Assembly (NCBI RefSeq): GCF_013385425.1
Contig: NZ_JACAQA010000005.1
Coordinates: forward strand, 106,344 to 170,343
Length of the DNA: 64,000 bases
Direction: 5' to 3'
Origin: Pseudomonas gingeri
GTDB taxonomy: Bacteria; Pseudomonadota; Gammaproteobacteria; Pseudomonadales; Pseudomonadaceae
Part shown: positions 8,895-18,384 of the stretch, piece after piece
How the letters are laid out: every line of letters starts with the position of its first letter
How positions within the stretch are numbered: position 1 is the stretch's first letter
The notes under the pieces: model-generated
Database searches by the model: none
The model's input: the letters and a program-made list of their open reading frames with translations, nothing else
Told to the model about the DNA's origin: nothing
Made by a program: the position numbers and the translations under genes

Positions 8895-9831
8895 CGAAGG
8901 CCCCCAGGCGTTTGACGATGGACAGGTACACGGCGATCAGCACGATCGGCACCAGGGTGAAGGCCGCGGCCATCGGCATATTGCCGATGGCGCCCTGTTG
9001 GGCGTAGACCATGCTGCCGACGAAGTAGCCGGGCGGGCCGATCAGTTGCGGCACGATAAAGTCGCCCAGGGTCAGCGAGAAGGTGAAGATCGATCCCGCC
9101 GCGATGCCCGGAATCGACAGCGGCAGGACCACCTGCATAAAGGTCTGGCGCGGCTTGGCGCCGAGGTCCGCGGACGCTTGCAACAGCGACGGCGGCAGGC
9201 GCTCCAGGGAGGCCTGGATCGGCAGGATCATGAACGGCAGCCAGATATAGACGAACACCAGGCAGCGTCCCAGGTGCGAGGTCGACAAGGTGCTACCGCC
9301 AATCCCGGGAATCCCCAGGATGAACTGCAGCAGCGGCTCCAGCCCGAGGTGCTGGACGAACCACTGGGCGACGCCGCCCTTGGCCAGCAGCAGCGTCCAG
9401 GCGTAGGCCTTGACGATATAGCTGGCCCACATCGGCATCATCACCGCGATATAGAAGAACGCCTTGGTCTTGCCGGTGGTGTAGCGCGCCATGTAGTAGG
9501 CGATGGGAAAGGCGATAAAGCCGGCGACGATGGACACCACCACCGCCATGCCCAGGGTACGCAGGATGATGTCGAAGTTCGACGGCGCGAACAGCGCGGC
9601 GAAGTTGGCCAGGGTCAGGTCCGGGGTGACCGCCATGGTGAAGTCGTCGAAGGTGTAGAACCCCTGCCAGAGCAGGGTCAGCAGCGAGCCGAGGTAGATC
9701 GCGCCGAACCAGATCAGTGGCGGCACCAGCAGCAGCGCCAGGTAGACGTTGGGGCGGCGGTACAACAGGTTGGCGAAGCGCCGCATCGGTGAGCCGGCCG
9801 CGGTCGCTTGGGGGAGGGCGAGGGTGTTCAT
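8884..9831 (-). CDS. Polyamine-type ABC transporter permease (PotB/YdcU-like)
   Basis: A 315-residue permease with about six membrane helices and an N-terminal extension before the first helix ([20 protein letters not shown], about residues 33-52). The EAA loop is [24 protein letters not shown] near residues 216-239. It begins 1 base after the ATPase gene ends (9833) and overlaps the next permease, so it belongs to the same transcript. By position and sequence it corresponds to YdcU of E. coli. Confidence 0.9.
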   Translation of the reverse strand: MNTLALPQATAAGSPMRRFANLLYRRPNVYLALLLVPPLIWFGAIYLGSLLTLLWQGFYTFDDFTMAVTPDLTLANFAALFAPSNFDIILRTLGMAVVVSIVAGFIAFPIAYYMARYTTGKTKAFFYIAVMMPMWASYIVKAYAWTLLLAKGGVAQWFVQHLGLEPLLQFILGIPGIGGSTLSTSHLGRCLVFVYIWLPFMILPIQASLERLPPSLLQASADLGAKPRQTFMQVVLPLSIPGIAAGSIFTFSLTLGDFIVPQLIGPPGYFVGSMVYAQQGAIGNMPMAAAFTLVPIVLIAVYLSIVKRLGAFDAL

Positions 9832-9832
9832 C

Positions 9833-10858
9833 TCAGGCCTCGCTCGCCAGCACGGTCATGGCTTCCCGCGCCCAGCGCGCGGTGATGCGCTGGCCGGCCT
9901 GGTGTCCGGTATGGATGGCCTGCCATTGGCTGTTGGGCTGGCTGATGTTCAGGGTCTGGCCGTTGTCCAGTTTCAGTTCGTAGCGGGTGGCGCTGCCCTG
10001 GTACTGGATATCGTGGAGCAGGCCGCTGATCTCGACCTCATGACCTTGCACCGGACCGTCGGCGAAGCGCACGTGTTCCGGACGGATCGACAGCGGCAGG
10101 TCGCTGCCACAGAGCTGTTTCGCCAGCTCGCCGCGAATCACGTTGGAGGTGCCGACGAACTCGGCGACAAACACGGTGGCCGGTTTCATATAGAGGTTGC
10201 GCGGGCTGTCGACCTGTTCGATGCGGCCCTTGTTGAATACGGCGACGCGGTCGGACATGGACAGGGCTTCGGTCTGGTCGTGGGTGACGAAGATGAAGGT
10301 GATGCCCAGTTGGCGCTGGAGCTTTTTCAGCTCGCCCTGCATCTGTTCGCGCAACTTGAGGTCGAGGGCGCCGAGGGGCTCGTCGAGCAGCAGCACGCGG
10401 GGGCGATTGACCAGGGCGCGGGCCAGGGCCACCCGCTGGCGCTGGCCGCCGGAGAGCTGCACCGGCTTGCGCTCGCCGTAGCCGGCCAGGGCGACCATGC
10501 CCAGGGCTTCTTCGGCACGGTTCAGGCGTTCGGTTTTGCCGACGCCTTTGACTTTCAAACCGTAGGCGACGTTGTCGCGCACGTTCATATGGGGGAACAG
10601 CGCGTAATCCTGGAACACCGTGTTCACATCGCGCTGATAGGGCGGCAGGCCGGCGGCTTCTTCGCCATGGATGCGGATCGAGCCGGCGCTGGGTTGTTCG
10701 AAGCCGGCGATCAGGCGCAGGCAGGTGGTCTTGCCTGAGCCGGAAGGGCCGAGCATGGAAAAGAACTCGCCGTCCTGGATATCGATGGAAACCCGGTCAA
10801 CGGCTTTCACTTCGCCGAACTGACGGGAAACGTGGGTGAACTGGACTGCAAGTGTCAT
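9833..10858 (-). CDS. Polyamine-type ABC transporter ATP-binding protein (PotA/YdcT-like)
   Basis: A 341-residue ATPase. Motifs: Walker A GPSGSGKTT, Q-loop FQDYALFPH, signature LSGGQRQRVALARAL, Walker B LLLDEPLGALD, H-loop FVTHDQTEA. The C-terminal 100 residues form a TOBE_2-like regulatory domain (LPLSIRPEHVRF...), typical of the polyamine/Fe/maltose class. I start at the ATG at 10858 (MTLAVQFTHVSRQFGEV) because GGAG lies 8 bases upstream and homologues begin here; an open frame continues 30 codons further upstream into repeat DNA. It energises the two permeases that follow immediately. Confidence 0.92.
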   Translation of the reverse strand: MTLAVQFTHVSRQFGEVKAVDRVSIDIQDGEFFSMLGPSGSGKTTCLRLIAGFEQPSAGSIRIHGEEAAGLPPYQRDVNTVFQDYALFPHMNVRDNVAYGLKVKGVGKTERLNRAEEALGMVALAGYGERKPVQLSGGQRQRVALARALVNRPRVLLLDEPLGALDLKLREQMQGELKKLQRQLGITFIFVTHDQTEALSMSDRVAVFNKGRIEQVDSPRNLYMKPATVFVAEFVGTSNVIRGELAKQLCGSDLPLSIRPEHVRFADGPVQGHEVEISGLLHDIQYQGSATRYELKLDNGQTLNISQPNSQWQAIHTGHQAGQRITARWAREAMTVLASEA

Positions 10859-10969
10859 GATGCGGTGCTCCGAGAAGGCGTGGGTCGCCGCAGCGGCCCG
10901 GCCTGGACTTCTGAAAAAGCTGAAACGGTGGAGAGCGGTCTGACTCACAGCGCGCCGCCTGTTCGGACG

Positions 10970-11130
10970 CCATCGCCGGCAAGCCGGCTCCTACAGGATT
11001 TGTGTCGTGCGCAACCTCGGTGTGCGACACAGATCCCTTGTAGGAGCAGGGCTTGTCGGGACGCCGCATCGCCGCGACGCTTTTAGCGGCCTCACGGGCC
11101 TCTTCGCGAGCAAGCTCTGCTCCTACAGGT
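10970..11130. repeat. REP elements between the ABC ATPase and the solute-binding protein genes
   Basis: A half element (CATCGCCGGCAAGCCGGCTC, 10971-10990) is followed by a full head-to-head pair: TGTAGGAGCAGGGCTTGTCG at 11040-11059 and GAGCAAGCTCTGCTCCTACA at 11108-11128. The 301-base gap otherwise holds only the upstream sequence of the ATPase gene. The repeats lie inside what should be one operon. Confidence 0.8.
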
Positions 11131-11159
11131 TTCGGGTTGTGTTCAGGACCGCGTGGGAC

Positions 11160-12311
11160 TCAACGACCTCCCATGATCGCGATGTAATCCTGGGTCCAGC
11201 GGCTGTACGGCACGAACTTGCCGCCCGCTGCCTGCGGAGTGGTCCAGAAGGCGATCTTGTCGAAGTGGTCGAAGCCATTGGTCTTGCAACCTTCAGCCCC
11301 CAGCAACTCGCTTTCCTTGCACGCCGCCGGGACCGCCGGCAACGAGCCGAACCAGGCCGCGACATCACCCTGGACCTTGGGCTGCAACGACCAGTCCATC
11401 CACTTGTAGGCGCAGTTCGGGTGCTTGGCATCGGCGTGCAGCATGGTGGTGTCGGCCCAGCCGGTGACGCCTTCCTTCGGAATGGTCGACGCCACCGGCT
11501 GCTTGTCCGCCTGCAAGCCGTTGACCATATAACCCCAGGAACTGGAGGCGGCGACGCCCTCGTTCTTGAAGTCGCTCATCTGCACGGTCGCGTCATGCCA
11601 GTAGCGATGGATCAACGGCTGTTGCGCGCGCAGCAGGTCGAGCACGGCCTTGTACTGGGTTTCGGTCAGTTCATAGGGGTTCTGGATGCCCAGTTCCGGC
11701 TTGGCCGATTTCAGGTACAGCGCCGCGTCGGCGATATAGATCGGGCCGTCATAGGCCTGCACGCGGCCCTTGTTCGGCTTGCCGTCCGGCAGGCTCTGCG
11801 GATCGAAGATCACGCCCCAACTGGTCGGTGCCTGCTTGAACACGTTGGTGTTGTACATCAGCACGTTCGGGCCCCACTGATAAGGCGTGCCGTAGGTCTG
11901 CTTGTTGACCACATACCACGGCGCATCCTTGAGACGCGGGTCGAGGTTCTTCCAGTTCGGGATCAACGCGGTGTTGATCGGTTGCACACGCTTGCCGACG
12001 ATCAGCCGCAGGGAGGCGTCTCCGGAGGCGGTGACCAGGTCATAACCGCCCTTGGCCATCAGACTGACCATTTCATCGGAGGTGGCCGCGGTTTTCACGC
12101 TGACCTTGCAACCGGTTTCCTTCTCGAAGCCCGTCACCCAGTCGTAGGCCTTGTCGCTTTCGCCGCGTTCGATGTAGCCGGGCCAGGCGACGATATCCAG
12201 TTGGCCTTCGCCCGCCCCGACGGCTTTCAGCGGCTCGGCGGCCTGGATCGAGACGCTGGCCAGCAGCGCGGTGGTCATTGCACTGAGCAGTGCGGTCTTG
12301 TGCACGAACAT
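11160..12311 (-). CDS. Periplasmic polyamine-type solute-binding protein (YdcS-like)
   Basis: A 383-residue binding protein of the PotD/spermidine-putrescine class. Residues 1-25 are a Sec signal peptide (FVHKTALLSAMTTALLASVSIQA, then AEP). GQLDIVAWPGYIERG marks the start of the first lobe; WGPNVLMYNTNVF and SWGYMVNGLQADKQPV are family regions. The pattern is closest to E. coli YdcS, whose operon also carries patD. It binds substrate in the periplasm and delivers it to the permease pair. A weak AAGAGGGAA ribosome binding site precedes the ATG. REP elements separate it from the downstream ATPase gene. Confidence 0.9.
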   Translation of the reverse strand: MFVHKTALLSAMTTALLASVSIQAAEPLKAVGAGEGQLDIVAWPGYIERGESDKAYDWVTGFEKETGCKVSVKTAATSDEMVSLMAKGGYDLVTASGDASLRLIVGKRVQPINTALIPNWKNLDPRLKDAPWYVVNKQTYGTPYQWGPNVLMYNTNVFKQAPTSWGVIFDPQSLPDGKPNKGRVQAYDGPIYIADAALYLKSAKPELGIQNPYELTETQYKAVLDLLRAQQPLIHRYWHDATVQMSDFKNEGVAASSSWGYMVNGLQADKQPVASTIPKEGVTGWADTTMLHADAKHPNCAYKWMDWSLQPKVQGDVAAWFGSLPAVPAACKESELLGAEGCKTNGFDHFDKIAFWTTPQAAGGKFVPYSRWTQDYIAIMGGR

Positions 12312-12398
12312 GGGGATTCCCTCTTCTTTAATTATGGTCGGGGCAGTTGAACGTGATGCAGCGTGCCGTTTGCGGGCTGGTTATTAGAGTAGAGCGTC

Positions 12399-13889
12399 TT
12401 ACAAATGCTGGCCGTGGCGCGCCATGATGTGTCGCACCACGCTGTAGTCCTGAAGCGAATCGCTGGACAGATCCTTGCCGTAACCGGAGCGCTTCAGGCC
12501 GCCGTGGGGCATTTCGCTGACCAGCATGAAATGGCTGTTGATCCAGGTGCAGCCGTATTGCAGGCGTGATGCCACCTGCATGGCCTTGTCCAGGTTCTGG
12601 GTCCAGACCGACGAGGCCAGGCCGTATTCCGAGTCGTTGGCCCAGTCCACCGCCTGGCTCAGTTCATCGAAGCGGGTCACGGTGACCACCGGGCCGAACA
12701 CTTCGCGCTGGACGATTTCGTCGCTCTGCCTGCAACCGGCGAGCAGGGTCGGCTGGTAATAGAAGCCGGCCCCGGAATGTACGGCCGCGCCGGTGACCCG
12801 TTCGATATGCGGTTGCCCGAGGGCGCGTTCGACAAAGCTGGCGACGCGGTCGCGCTGGCGGGTGCTGATCAGCGGACCGATTTCATTGTCGGCGTCGCGC
12901 TTGCCGGCAAACCGCAGGCTGCTGACCGCCGCGCCGAGTTCGGCCACCAATTTGTCGTGAATCCCGGCCTGGGCGTAGATCCGGCAGGCGGCGGTGCAAT
13001 CCTGCCCGGCGTTGTAGTAGCCGTAGCTGCGCACGCCTTCGACCACGGCCTGCAGGTCGGCGTCGTTGCAGACGATCACCGGGGCCTTGCCGCCCAGTTC
13101 CAGGTGGGTGCGCTTCACGCTTTTGGCGGCGGCCTGGAGGATTTTCTGGCCGGTGACGATATCGCCGGTCAGCGACACCATGCGCACTTTCGGGTGGCTG
13201 ACCAGATGGCTGCCGACCCCTTCGCCACCGCCGCAGACGATATTGATCACCCCCGGCGGCAGTAGCTCGGCGAGGACCGGCGCCAGGGCCAGGATCGACA
13301 GCGGTGTGTGTTCCGAGGGCTTGAACACCAAGGTGTTGCCGGCGGCCAGGGCCGGGGCGATTTTCCACGCGGCCATCATGATCGGGTAGTTCCACGGTGC
13401 AATGGAGGCCACCACGCCAATCGGGTCGCGGCGGACCATGCTGGTGTAGCCCGGCAGGTATTCGCCGGATAGCTGGCCGGTCTGGCAGCGCACGGCGCCG
13501 GCGAAGAAGCGGAATACGTCGACGGTGGCGCTGAGATCGTCCTGGCGGGCCAGGTGCAGGGGCTTGCCGCAGTTCAGCGATTCCAGGCGGGCCAGCAGGT
13601 CGGCGTTTTTTTCCACCGCATCGGCAATGGCCAGGAGGATATTGGCCCGTTGCTGCGGAGTGGTCCGCGACCAGCCGGCAAAGGCCCGGTGGGCGGCGAG
13701 GATGGCGCTTTCGACCTGTTCACTGCTGGCTTCGGCGATATGGGTGAGCACCTCGCCCGTGGCCGGGTTGAGGATCGGCTCGACAAAACCCTGGCCGGCA
13801 ACGAGTTCACCGTCGATCAGCAAGGCGGTGAACAGTGGGGTCGGGTGCGCGCCAGCCATTTTACGAGTTCTCTTTTCTTGTGTGGCCAT
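12399..13889 (-). CDS. Aldehyde dehydrogenase, second PatD-like paralogue
   Basis: A 496-residue NAD-dependent aldehyde dehydrogenase, clearly paralogous to the product at 6586-8010 across its whole length. Seen: [34 protein letters not shown] (catalytic Glu), [17 protein letters not shown] (catalytic Cys) and SEMPHGGLKRSGYGKDL. It carries about 20 extra residues at the N-terminus. The ATG at 13889 follows AGGGGAAGC. It lies between a LysR gene and the ABC importer, all on the same strand. It probably oxidises 4-aminobutanal or a related amino-aldehyde; the differences from PatD suggest a distinct substrate range, which is inference. Confidence 0.9.
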   Translation of the reverse strand: MATQEKRTRKMAGAHPTPLFTALLIDGELVAGQGFVEPILNPATGEVLTHIAEASSEQVESAILAAHRAFAGWSRTTPQQRANILLAIADAVEKNADLLARLESLNCGKPLHLARQDDLSATVDVFRFFAGAVRCQTGQLSGEYLPGYTSMVRRDPIGVVASIAPWNYPIMMAAWKIAPALAAGNTLVFKPSEHTPLSILALAPVLAELLPPGVINIVCGGGEGVGSHLVSHPKVRMVSLTGDIVTGQKILQAAAKSVKRTHLELGGKAPVIVCNDADLQAVVEGVRSYGYYNAGQDCTAACRIYAQAGIHDKLVAELGAAVSSLRFAGKRDADNEIGPLISTRQRDRVASFVERALGQPHIERVTGAAVHSGAGFYYQPTLLAGCRQSDEIVQREVFGPVVTVTRFDELSQAVDWANDSEYGLASSVWTQNLDKAMQVASRLQYGCTWINSHFMLVSEMPHGGLKRSGYGKDLSSDSLQDYSVVRHIMARHGQHL

Positions 13890-13995
13890 GGAGCTTCCCC
13901 TATCGCTGGAGTCCGGCCTTTCTCTAGATGGATGGCAAGAGACTAGTGGGCGGACGGGAGGTCGACAAATACTAAATACTGAATGCAGCGTTCGA

Positions 13996-14910
13996 TTAAA
14001 TAGATGGCTTGCGGCCGCCGTGGGGTTGTTCGCGAGCCACGGTCAGGAACGGGTCCACCAGCGGCGGTCGGGCGGTGCCCCGGCGCCAGGCCAGGCCGAC
14101 GTCGAGGGTCTGGCTCAGGTCGGCCAGGGGCCGGGCTTCGATGATGTCGCCCTCCAGCGACCAGGGCCGGTAGGTCATGTCCGGTTGGATCGACACTCCC
14201 AGCCCGGCCGCCACCAGGCTCCGCACTGCTTCGGTGGACGCGGTACGCAAGGTGATCCGCGGTTGCAGGCCGGCGCCGCGCCACATGCGCTGGGCATTGC
14301 GGTCCATTTCATCGACATTGAGCTGGATCAGCGGCTCGCGGGCGACGTCGGCCAGGTTGATGCTGTCGTGTTCCAGCAGCGGATGCTGGGCCGGCAGCCA
14401 CAGGCGATGGGGAGAGTGGGTCAGGACCTCGGTCTGCAGGGCGTGGCGGTCTTCGAGGTTGGAGAGGATCAGCACCCCGACATCGATCTCGCCGCTGACC
14501 AGCAAGTGCTCGATATAGGGCCGCTCGTCTTCCATCACGCGGATTTCCACATTGGGGTAGGCGCGCTGGAAACGGGTCAGCAGGTCGGCGAGGTAGTAGC
14601 CGGCCACCAGGCTGGTCACGCCGATGGTCAGTTGCCCGGCCACCTGGTCGGTGCTCTGTTGCAGGCTGCGCTTGGCGTTGTCGACGGTGGCCAGGATCAG
14701 GTGCGCCTGGCGCAGGAACTGGTGGCCCTGGTGGGTCAGGGTCATGCCCTTGGCATGGCGGTTGAACAGGCTGACGCCGATCTCCTGTTCCAGTTGCTGG
14801 ATCGCCAGGGTCAGGGTCGACTGGGAAATGAACACCGCCTGGGCGGCGGCCGAGATCGAGCCGGTCTCGGCCACGGCGATAAAGTGACGGATCTGACGCA
14901 GGGTCATCAT
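13996..14910 (-). CDS. LysR-family transcriptional regulator
   Basis: A 304-residue regulator. The N-terminal winged helix-turn-helix is MTLRQIRHFIAVAETGSISAAAQAVFISQSTLTLAIQQLEQEIGVSLFNR; the effector domain runs from about residue 90 (AGQLTIGVTSLVAGYYLADLL) to the end. It is upstream of, and on the same strand as, the aldehyde dehydrogenase and importer genes, separated by 106 bases, so it may control them although it is not in the usual divergent position. In that gap a tandem AGTATTT repeat occurs on the minus strand, a possible binding site. No strong ribosome binding site precedes the ATG at 14910; the next codon is also ATG. Confidence 0.9.
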   Translation of the reverse strand: MMTLRQIRHFIAVAETGSISAAAQAVFISQSTLTLAIQQLEQEIGVSLFNRHAKGMTLTHQGHQFLRQAHLILATVDNAKRSLQQSTDQVAGQLTIGVTSLVAGYYLADLLTRFQRAYPNVEIRVMEDERPYIEHLLVSGEIDVGVLILSNLEDRHALQTEVLTHSPHRLWLPAQHPLLEHDSINLADVAREPLIQLNVDEMDRNAQRMWRGAGLQPRITLRTASTEAVRSLVAAGLGVSIQPDMTYRPWSLEGDIIEARPLADLSQTLDVGLAWRRGTARPPLVDPFLTVAREQPHGGRKPSI

Positions 14911-15007
14911 GGGGTGCGCACCGATGCCGGTTAGCCGGCGGGTTGTTTTTATGGATGCGACCCAGTGTATATCTTTTTAATCGATGGCCTTGCAGGTGGT
15001 GGGCGCC

Positions 15008-16675
15008 TCAGTGCGACCCGCCAGCCTCTGCTGCTTCATGAAAGTGCGCCTGGCCCTTGCCCGCATGCTTGGCGCGGTACAAGGCCTGGTCCGCCAGGCC
15101 GAGCACGTCGCTCAGGTCCGCGGCATCCAGGGGCCACAACGCGCCGCCGATGCTGCAACCGATCCAGGCCGGGACATCGTGCACCCGGAAGGATTGCCCC
15201 AGGCTGGCGAGCACGCGTTCGGCAATGCCGCGTGCCTGGTCAATGGCATCGTGGCGGGGCACTTGCAGCACCATCAGGAACTCGTCGCCGCCCAGGCGTG
15301 CCACCAGATCGCCTTCGCGCAGGCAGACGCGCAAGCGACTTGCCACTTCCCTGAGCAGCTCATCGCCGCCGGCATGGCCGAACTGGTCGTTGATCGGCTT
15401 GAAACCGTCGAGGTCCAGGTACAGCAACGCCAGGTATTGGTTCTGTGCCTGGCTGCGCTGCTGGGCGCGCGGCAGGTATTTCTCCAGAGCGGCACGGTTC
15501 GGCAGGCCGGTCAGGGCGTCATGGTGGGCCAGGCTTTCCATCATCCCCAGGGCGGTCTGCTGATTGCTCAGGCTGTCCACCAGATGGCGGATCGACTGGC
15601 TCAACTGGGCGATTTCCCGGGTGCCCCTGACCTCGGGAATTTCCATGGATTCACCGAGGCTCAAGCGGTCGGCGGCCCGGGCGATAGCGTGCAGCGGTCG
15701 GGTAAACCAGGTGGCCAGCAACCAGCCGACAAAGGCGATCACCACCGCCAGGGCAATGCCCCAGGCCAGGATGTCACGTTGCAATTCCTTGGCCGGGGCG
15801 TAGGCTTCATCGAGCGTCTGGCGCGTGACCACGGTCCAGCCCAGCCCTGCATAGCTGCCATAACCGTGGCTCATGGCAATCCCCGTGAGATAGTCGTTGC
15901 CGTCCGGCCAGCGCTGGACGCCCCAGCGGGTCTGTTGTGGGTCGAGGTTGTCGAACAAGGGCAGGGGCAATGCCTGGCCGATCGACTCGCGGGGACCGAG
16001 GATGATCTGATGGTTGGCCGCGAGTACGAAAAACTCCACCTTGCGCCGGGCCTGCTGGGGTTCGAACAAGGATTGGCGCAGCTCTTCGGCCCAGCCCCAG
16101 GAGAGGTGCGCCGCGAGTACCCCTACTTTATTTTGTGACGATAGGTTGACGGACTCGTCGCTGAACACCGGCAGGCTGATGTCAACGAACTTCATGGCCT
16201 CGCCAGTGGGGTTGGGCAACAGTCTGGACAGTAGCTTGGCATCATGCACGTCCCCGACGAACAAGCGTTCCCGGCCCTGTTTGAACACGGGACGTTCGCT
16301 GATATCGGACTGTTCGAGAACGCCATGGGTCGCGGCCTTGACCACGCCGTCGGGCGCGACGAAACCGACCCAGGCGAAACTCGGGAATTCTTCCTGCAAA
16401 TGATCGAGCAGGTGACGGATCTGTGGGGTATCCGAGGCTTGTTGCATCACCTGTAGCCGGCTGATGACGCTCAGCAGGTGAATCCGGCTGGCCATGTCGC
16501 GGTCCAGCCGATCCGCCATCTGGTAGGCGTTTTCGCCGAGATCCTGGCCGATTTCGTTGATCATCCGCGAATTGGAGTCGTGGCTGATGAACGAACCCAG
16601 CAACCAGCTCAGCAGGCTGACCAGCACGGCGATCATCAACGCAAAACGACTGCGTAAGCTGGGCAGGACGGGCAT
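15008..16675 (-). CDS. Membrane diguanylate cyclase (dCache-HAMP-GGDEF)
   Basis: A 555-residue inner-membrane enzyme that makes c-di-GMP from GTP. Order: membrane helix about 10-30 (FALMIAVLVSLLSWLLGSFI), a periplasmic dCache-like sensor about 35-300, a second helix about 308-328 (LAWGIALAVVIAFVGWLLATW), HAMP about 329-380, then GGDEF from about 388. The active site is RLGGDEFLMVL, preceded five residues earlier by the I-site REGD, so activity and product inhibition are both expected. There is no EAL domain. It lies divergent from wspA with an 86-base gap, putting two c-di-GMP synthesis systems side by side. The ligand of the sensor domain is unknown. Confidence 0.92.
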   Translation of the reverse strand: MPVLPSLRSRFALMIAVLVSLLSWLLGSFISHDSNSRMINEIGQDLGENAYQMADRLDRDMASRIHLLSVISRLQVMQQASDTPQIRHLLDHLQEEFPSFAWVGFVAPDGVVKAATHGVLEQSDISERPVFKQGRERLFVGDVHDAKLLSRLLPNPTGEAMKFVDISLPVFSDESVNLSSQNKVGVLAAHLSWGWAEELRQSLFEPQQARRKVEFFVLAANHQIILGPRESIGQALPLPLFDNLDPQQTRWGVQRWPDGNDYLTGIAMSHGYGSYAGLGWTVVTRQTLDEAYAPAKELQRDILAWGIALAVVIAFVGWLLATWFTRPLHAIARAADRLSLGESMEIPEVRGTREIAQLSQSIRHLVDSLSNQQTALGMMESLAHHDALTGLPNRAALEKYLPRAQQRSQAQNQYLALLYLDLDGFKPINDQFGHAGGDELLREVASRLRVCLREGDLVARLGGDEFLMVLQVPRHDAIDQARGIAERVLASLGQSFRVHDVPAWIGCSIGGALWPLDAADLSDVLGLADQALYRAKHAGKGQAHFHEAAEAGGSH

Positions 16676-16761
16676 GGCTTGGGTTCCTCGAACGGATTGC
16701 TCAAGGATGACATACGCTCGGCTATACTGCCCCTCATTTGAATGGCTCTAGAGGACTGCGA

Positions 16762-18384
16762 GTGAAGAACTGGACGTTGCGCCAACGAATATTGGCAAGC
16801 TTTGCCGTCATCATTGCGATCATGCTGCTGATGGTCGTTGCTTCGTACTCCCGGTTGCTGTCGATCGAATCCAGTGAGGAGAGTGTGCGTACCGACGCCA
16901 TTCCCGGGGTCTACTACAGCACCATGATCCGCAGTGCCTGGGTCGACAGCTATGTGCTGACCCAGCAATTGCTGGGGTTCACCGCCGACGGCGATATCAG
17001 TGCCGCTGACCAGGCGCAGTTCAAGGACTTCGAAAACCGTCTGAACGTGCAGATCGAGAACTATCAGAAGACCATTTTCAGCCAGGAAGACCAAGCGGCC
17101 TTCGACGTATTCAAGCGTGAGCGGGTGGCTTACGACAAGTTGCTGGCCAGCGTGCTCGATCTCTATCAGCACAAGCAGAACGACCAGGCTATCCGGATGT
17201 TCAACGAGCAATTGGCGCCTGCCTGGGCCGAAGGTCGCAAGCAACTCAATGACATCATCAACCAGAACAAGGACGTCGCCGACCAGGACACGGACTCGAT
17301 TTCCGCCGCCGTGTCAGCGGCGAAACTCAGCATGGGTGTTTCCCTGCTGATCGCGGTGATCGCTGCCGGCCTCTGTGGCCTGCTGCTGATGCGAGCGATC
17401 ATGGCGCCGATGCAGCGGATTGTCGAAATTCTTGAAATCATGCGTACCGGTGACCTGAGCAGCCGCCTGAACCTGGCGCGCAAGGACGAGTTCGGGGCGG
17501 TGGAGACCGGCTTCAACGACATGATGACCGAGCTCACGGCCCTGGTTTCCCAGGCCCAGCGCTCTTCGGTGCAGGTCACCACCTCGGTGACGGAAATCGC
17601 CGCCACCTCCAGGCAACAGCAGGCCACGGCCACCGAAACCGCCGCGACCACCACCGAGATCGGCGCGACCTCGCGGGAAATCGCCGCGACTTCCCGCGAC
17701 CTGGTGCGGACCATGACCGAAGTCTCCACCGCCGCCGACCAGGCCTCTGTGCTCGCCGGTTCCGGCCAGCAAGGGCTGGCGCGCATGGAAGAAACCATGC
17801 ACTCGGTGATGGGCGCCGCCGACCTGGTGAACGCCAAGCTGGCGATCCTCAACGAGAAGGCCGGCAACATCAATCAGGTGGTGGTGACCATCGTCAAGGT
17901 CGCCGACCAGACCAACCTGTTGTCCCTCAACGCCGCCATCGAGGCGGAAAAGGCCGGTGAGTACGGTCGCGGTTTTGCCGTGGTCGCCACCGAAGTGCGG
18001 CGCCTGGCGGACCAGACCGCCGTCGCCACCTACGACATCGAACAGATGGTCCGCGAGATCCAGTCGGCGGTGTCCGCCGGGGTGATGGGCATGGACAAGT
18101 TCTCCGAGGAAGTGCGCCGCGGCATGTTCGAAGTGCAGCAGGTCGGCGAGCAACTGTCGCAGATCATCCATCAGGTCCAGGCCCTGGCGCCGCGGGTGCT
18201 GATGGTCAACGAAGGCATGCAGGCCCAGGCCACCGGTGCCGAACAGATCAACCTCGCCCTGGTACAACTGGGCGATGCCAGCAGCCAGACCGTCGAATCC
18301 CTGCGCCAGGCCAGTTTCGCCATCGACGAGCTGAGCCAGGTCGCGGTGGGCCTGCGCAGCGGCGTCTCGCGTTTCAAAGTCTGA
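16762..18384 (+). CDS. wspA: WspA, membrane chemoreceptor of the Wsp surface-sensing system
   Basis: A 540-residue methyl-accepting protein that senses surface contact and feeds the Wsp pathway. Helix 1 is about residues 9-31 (ILASFAVIIAIMLLMVVASY), a four-helix periplasmic domain follows, helix 2 is about 188-208 (LSMGVSLLIAVIAAGLCGLLL), then HAMP and the signalling coiled coil with the hairpin tip QTNLLSLNAAIEAEKAGEYGRGFAVVA. I chose GTG at 16762 because GAGGA lies 6 bases upstream and the protein then starts MKNWTLRQRI and has the usual 540 residues. The tail lacks a CheR-docking pentapeptide. First gene of the operon; its stop overlaps the wspB start by one base. Confidence 0.95.
   Translation: MKNWTLRQRILASFAVIIAIMLLMVVASYSRLLSIESSEESVRTDAIPGVYYSTMIRSAWVDSYVLTQQLLGFTADGDISAADQAQFKDFENRLNVQIENYQKTIFSQEDQAAFDVFKRERVAYDKLLASVLDLYQHKQNDQAIRMFNEQLAPAWAEGRKQLNDIINQNKDVADQDTDSISAAVSAAKLSMGVSLLIAVIAAGLCGLLLMRAIMAPMQRIVEILEIMRTGDLSSRLNLARKDEFGAVETGFNDMMTELTALVSQAQRSSVQVTTSVTEIAATSRQQQATATETAATTTEIGATSREIAATSRDLVRTMTEVSTAADQASVLAGSGQQGLARMEETMHSVMGAADLVNAKLAILNEKAGNINQVVVTIVKVADQTNLLSLNAAIEAEKAGEYGRGFAVVATEVRRLADQTAVATYDIEQMVREIQSAVSAGVMGMDKFSEEVRRGMFEVQQVGEQLSQIIHQVQALAPRVLMVNEGMQAQATGAEQINLALVQLGDASSQTVESLRQASFAIDELSQVAVGLRSGVSRFKV

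Noticed and set aside
10970..11130. Repeated TAGGAGC...GCTCCTA units as a possible CRISPR array
   Set aside because: Units are inverted pairs with unequal spacing and occur at scattered intergenic sites; they are REP elements, and no cas genes are present.
16681..16761. TATACT with upstream TTGCTC as a sigma-70 promoter for wspA
   Set aside because: The spacing is about 20 bases, too long for a confident call.
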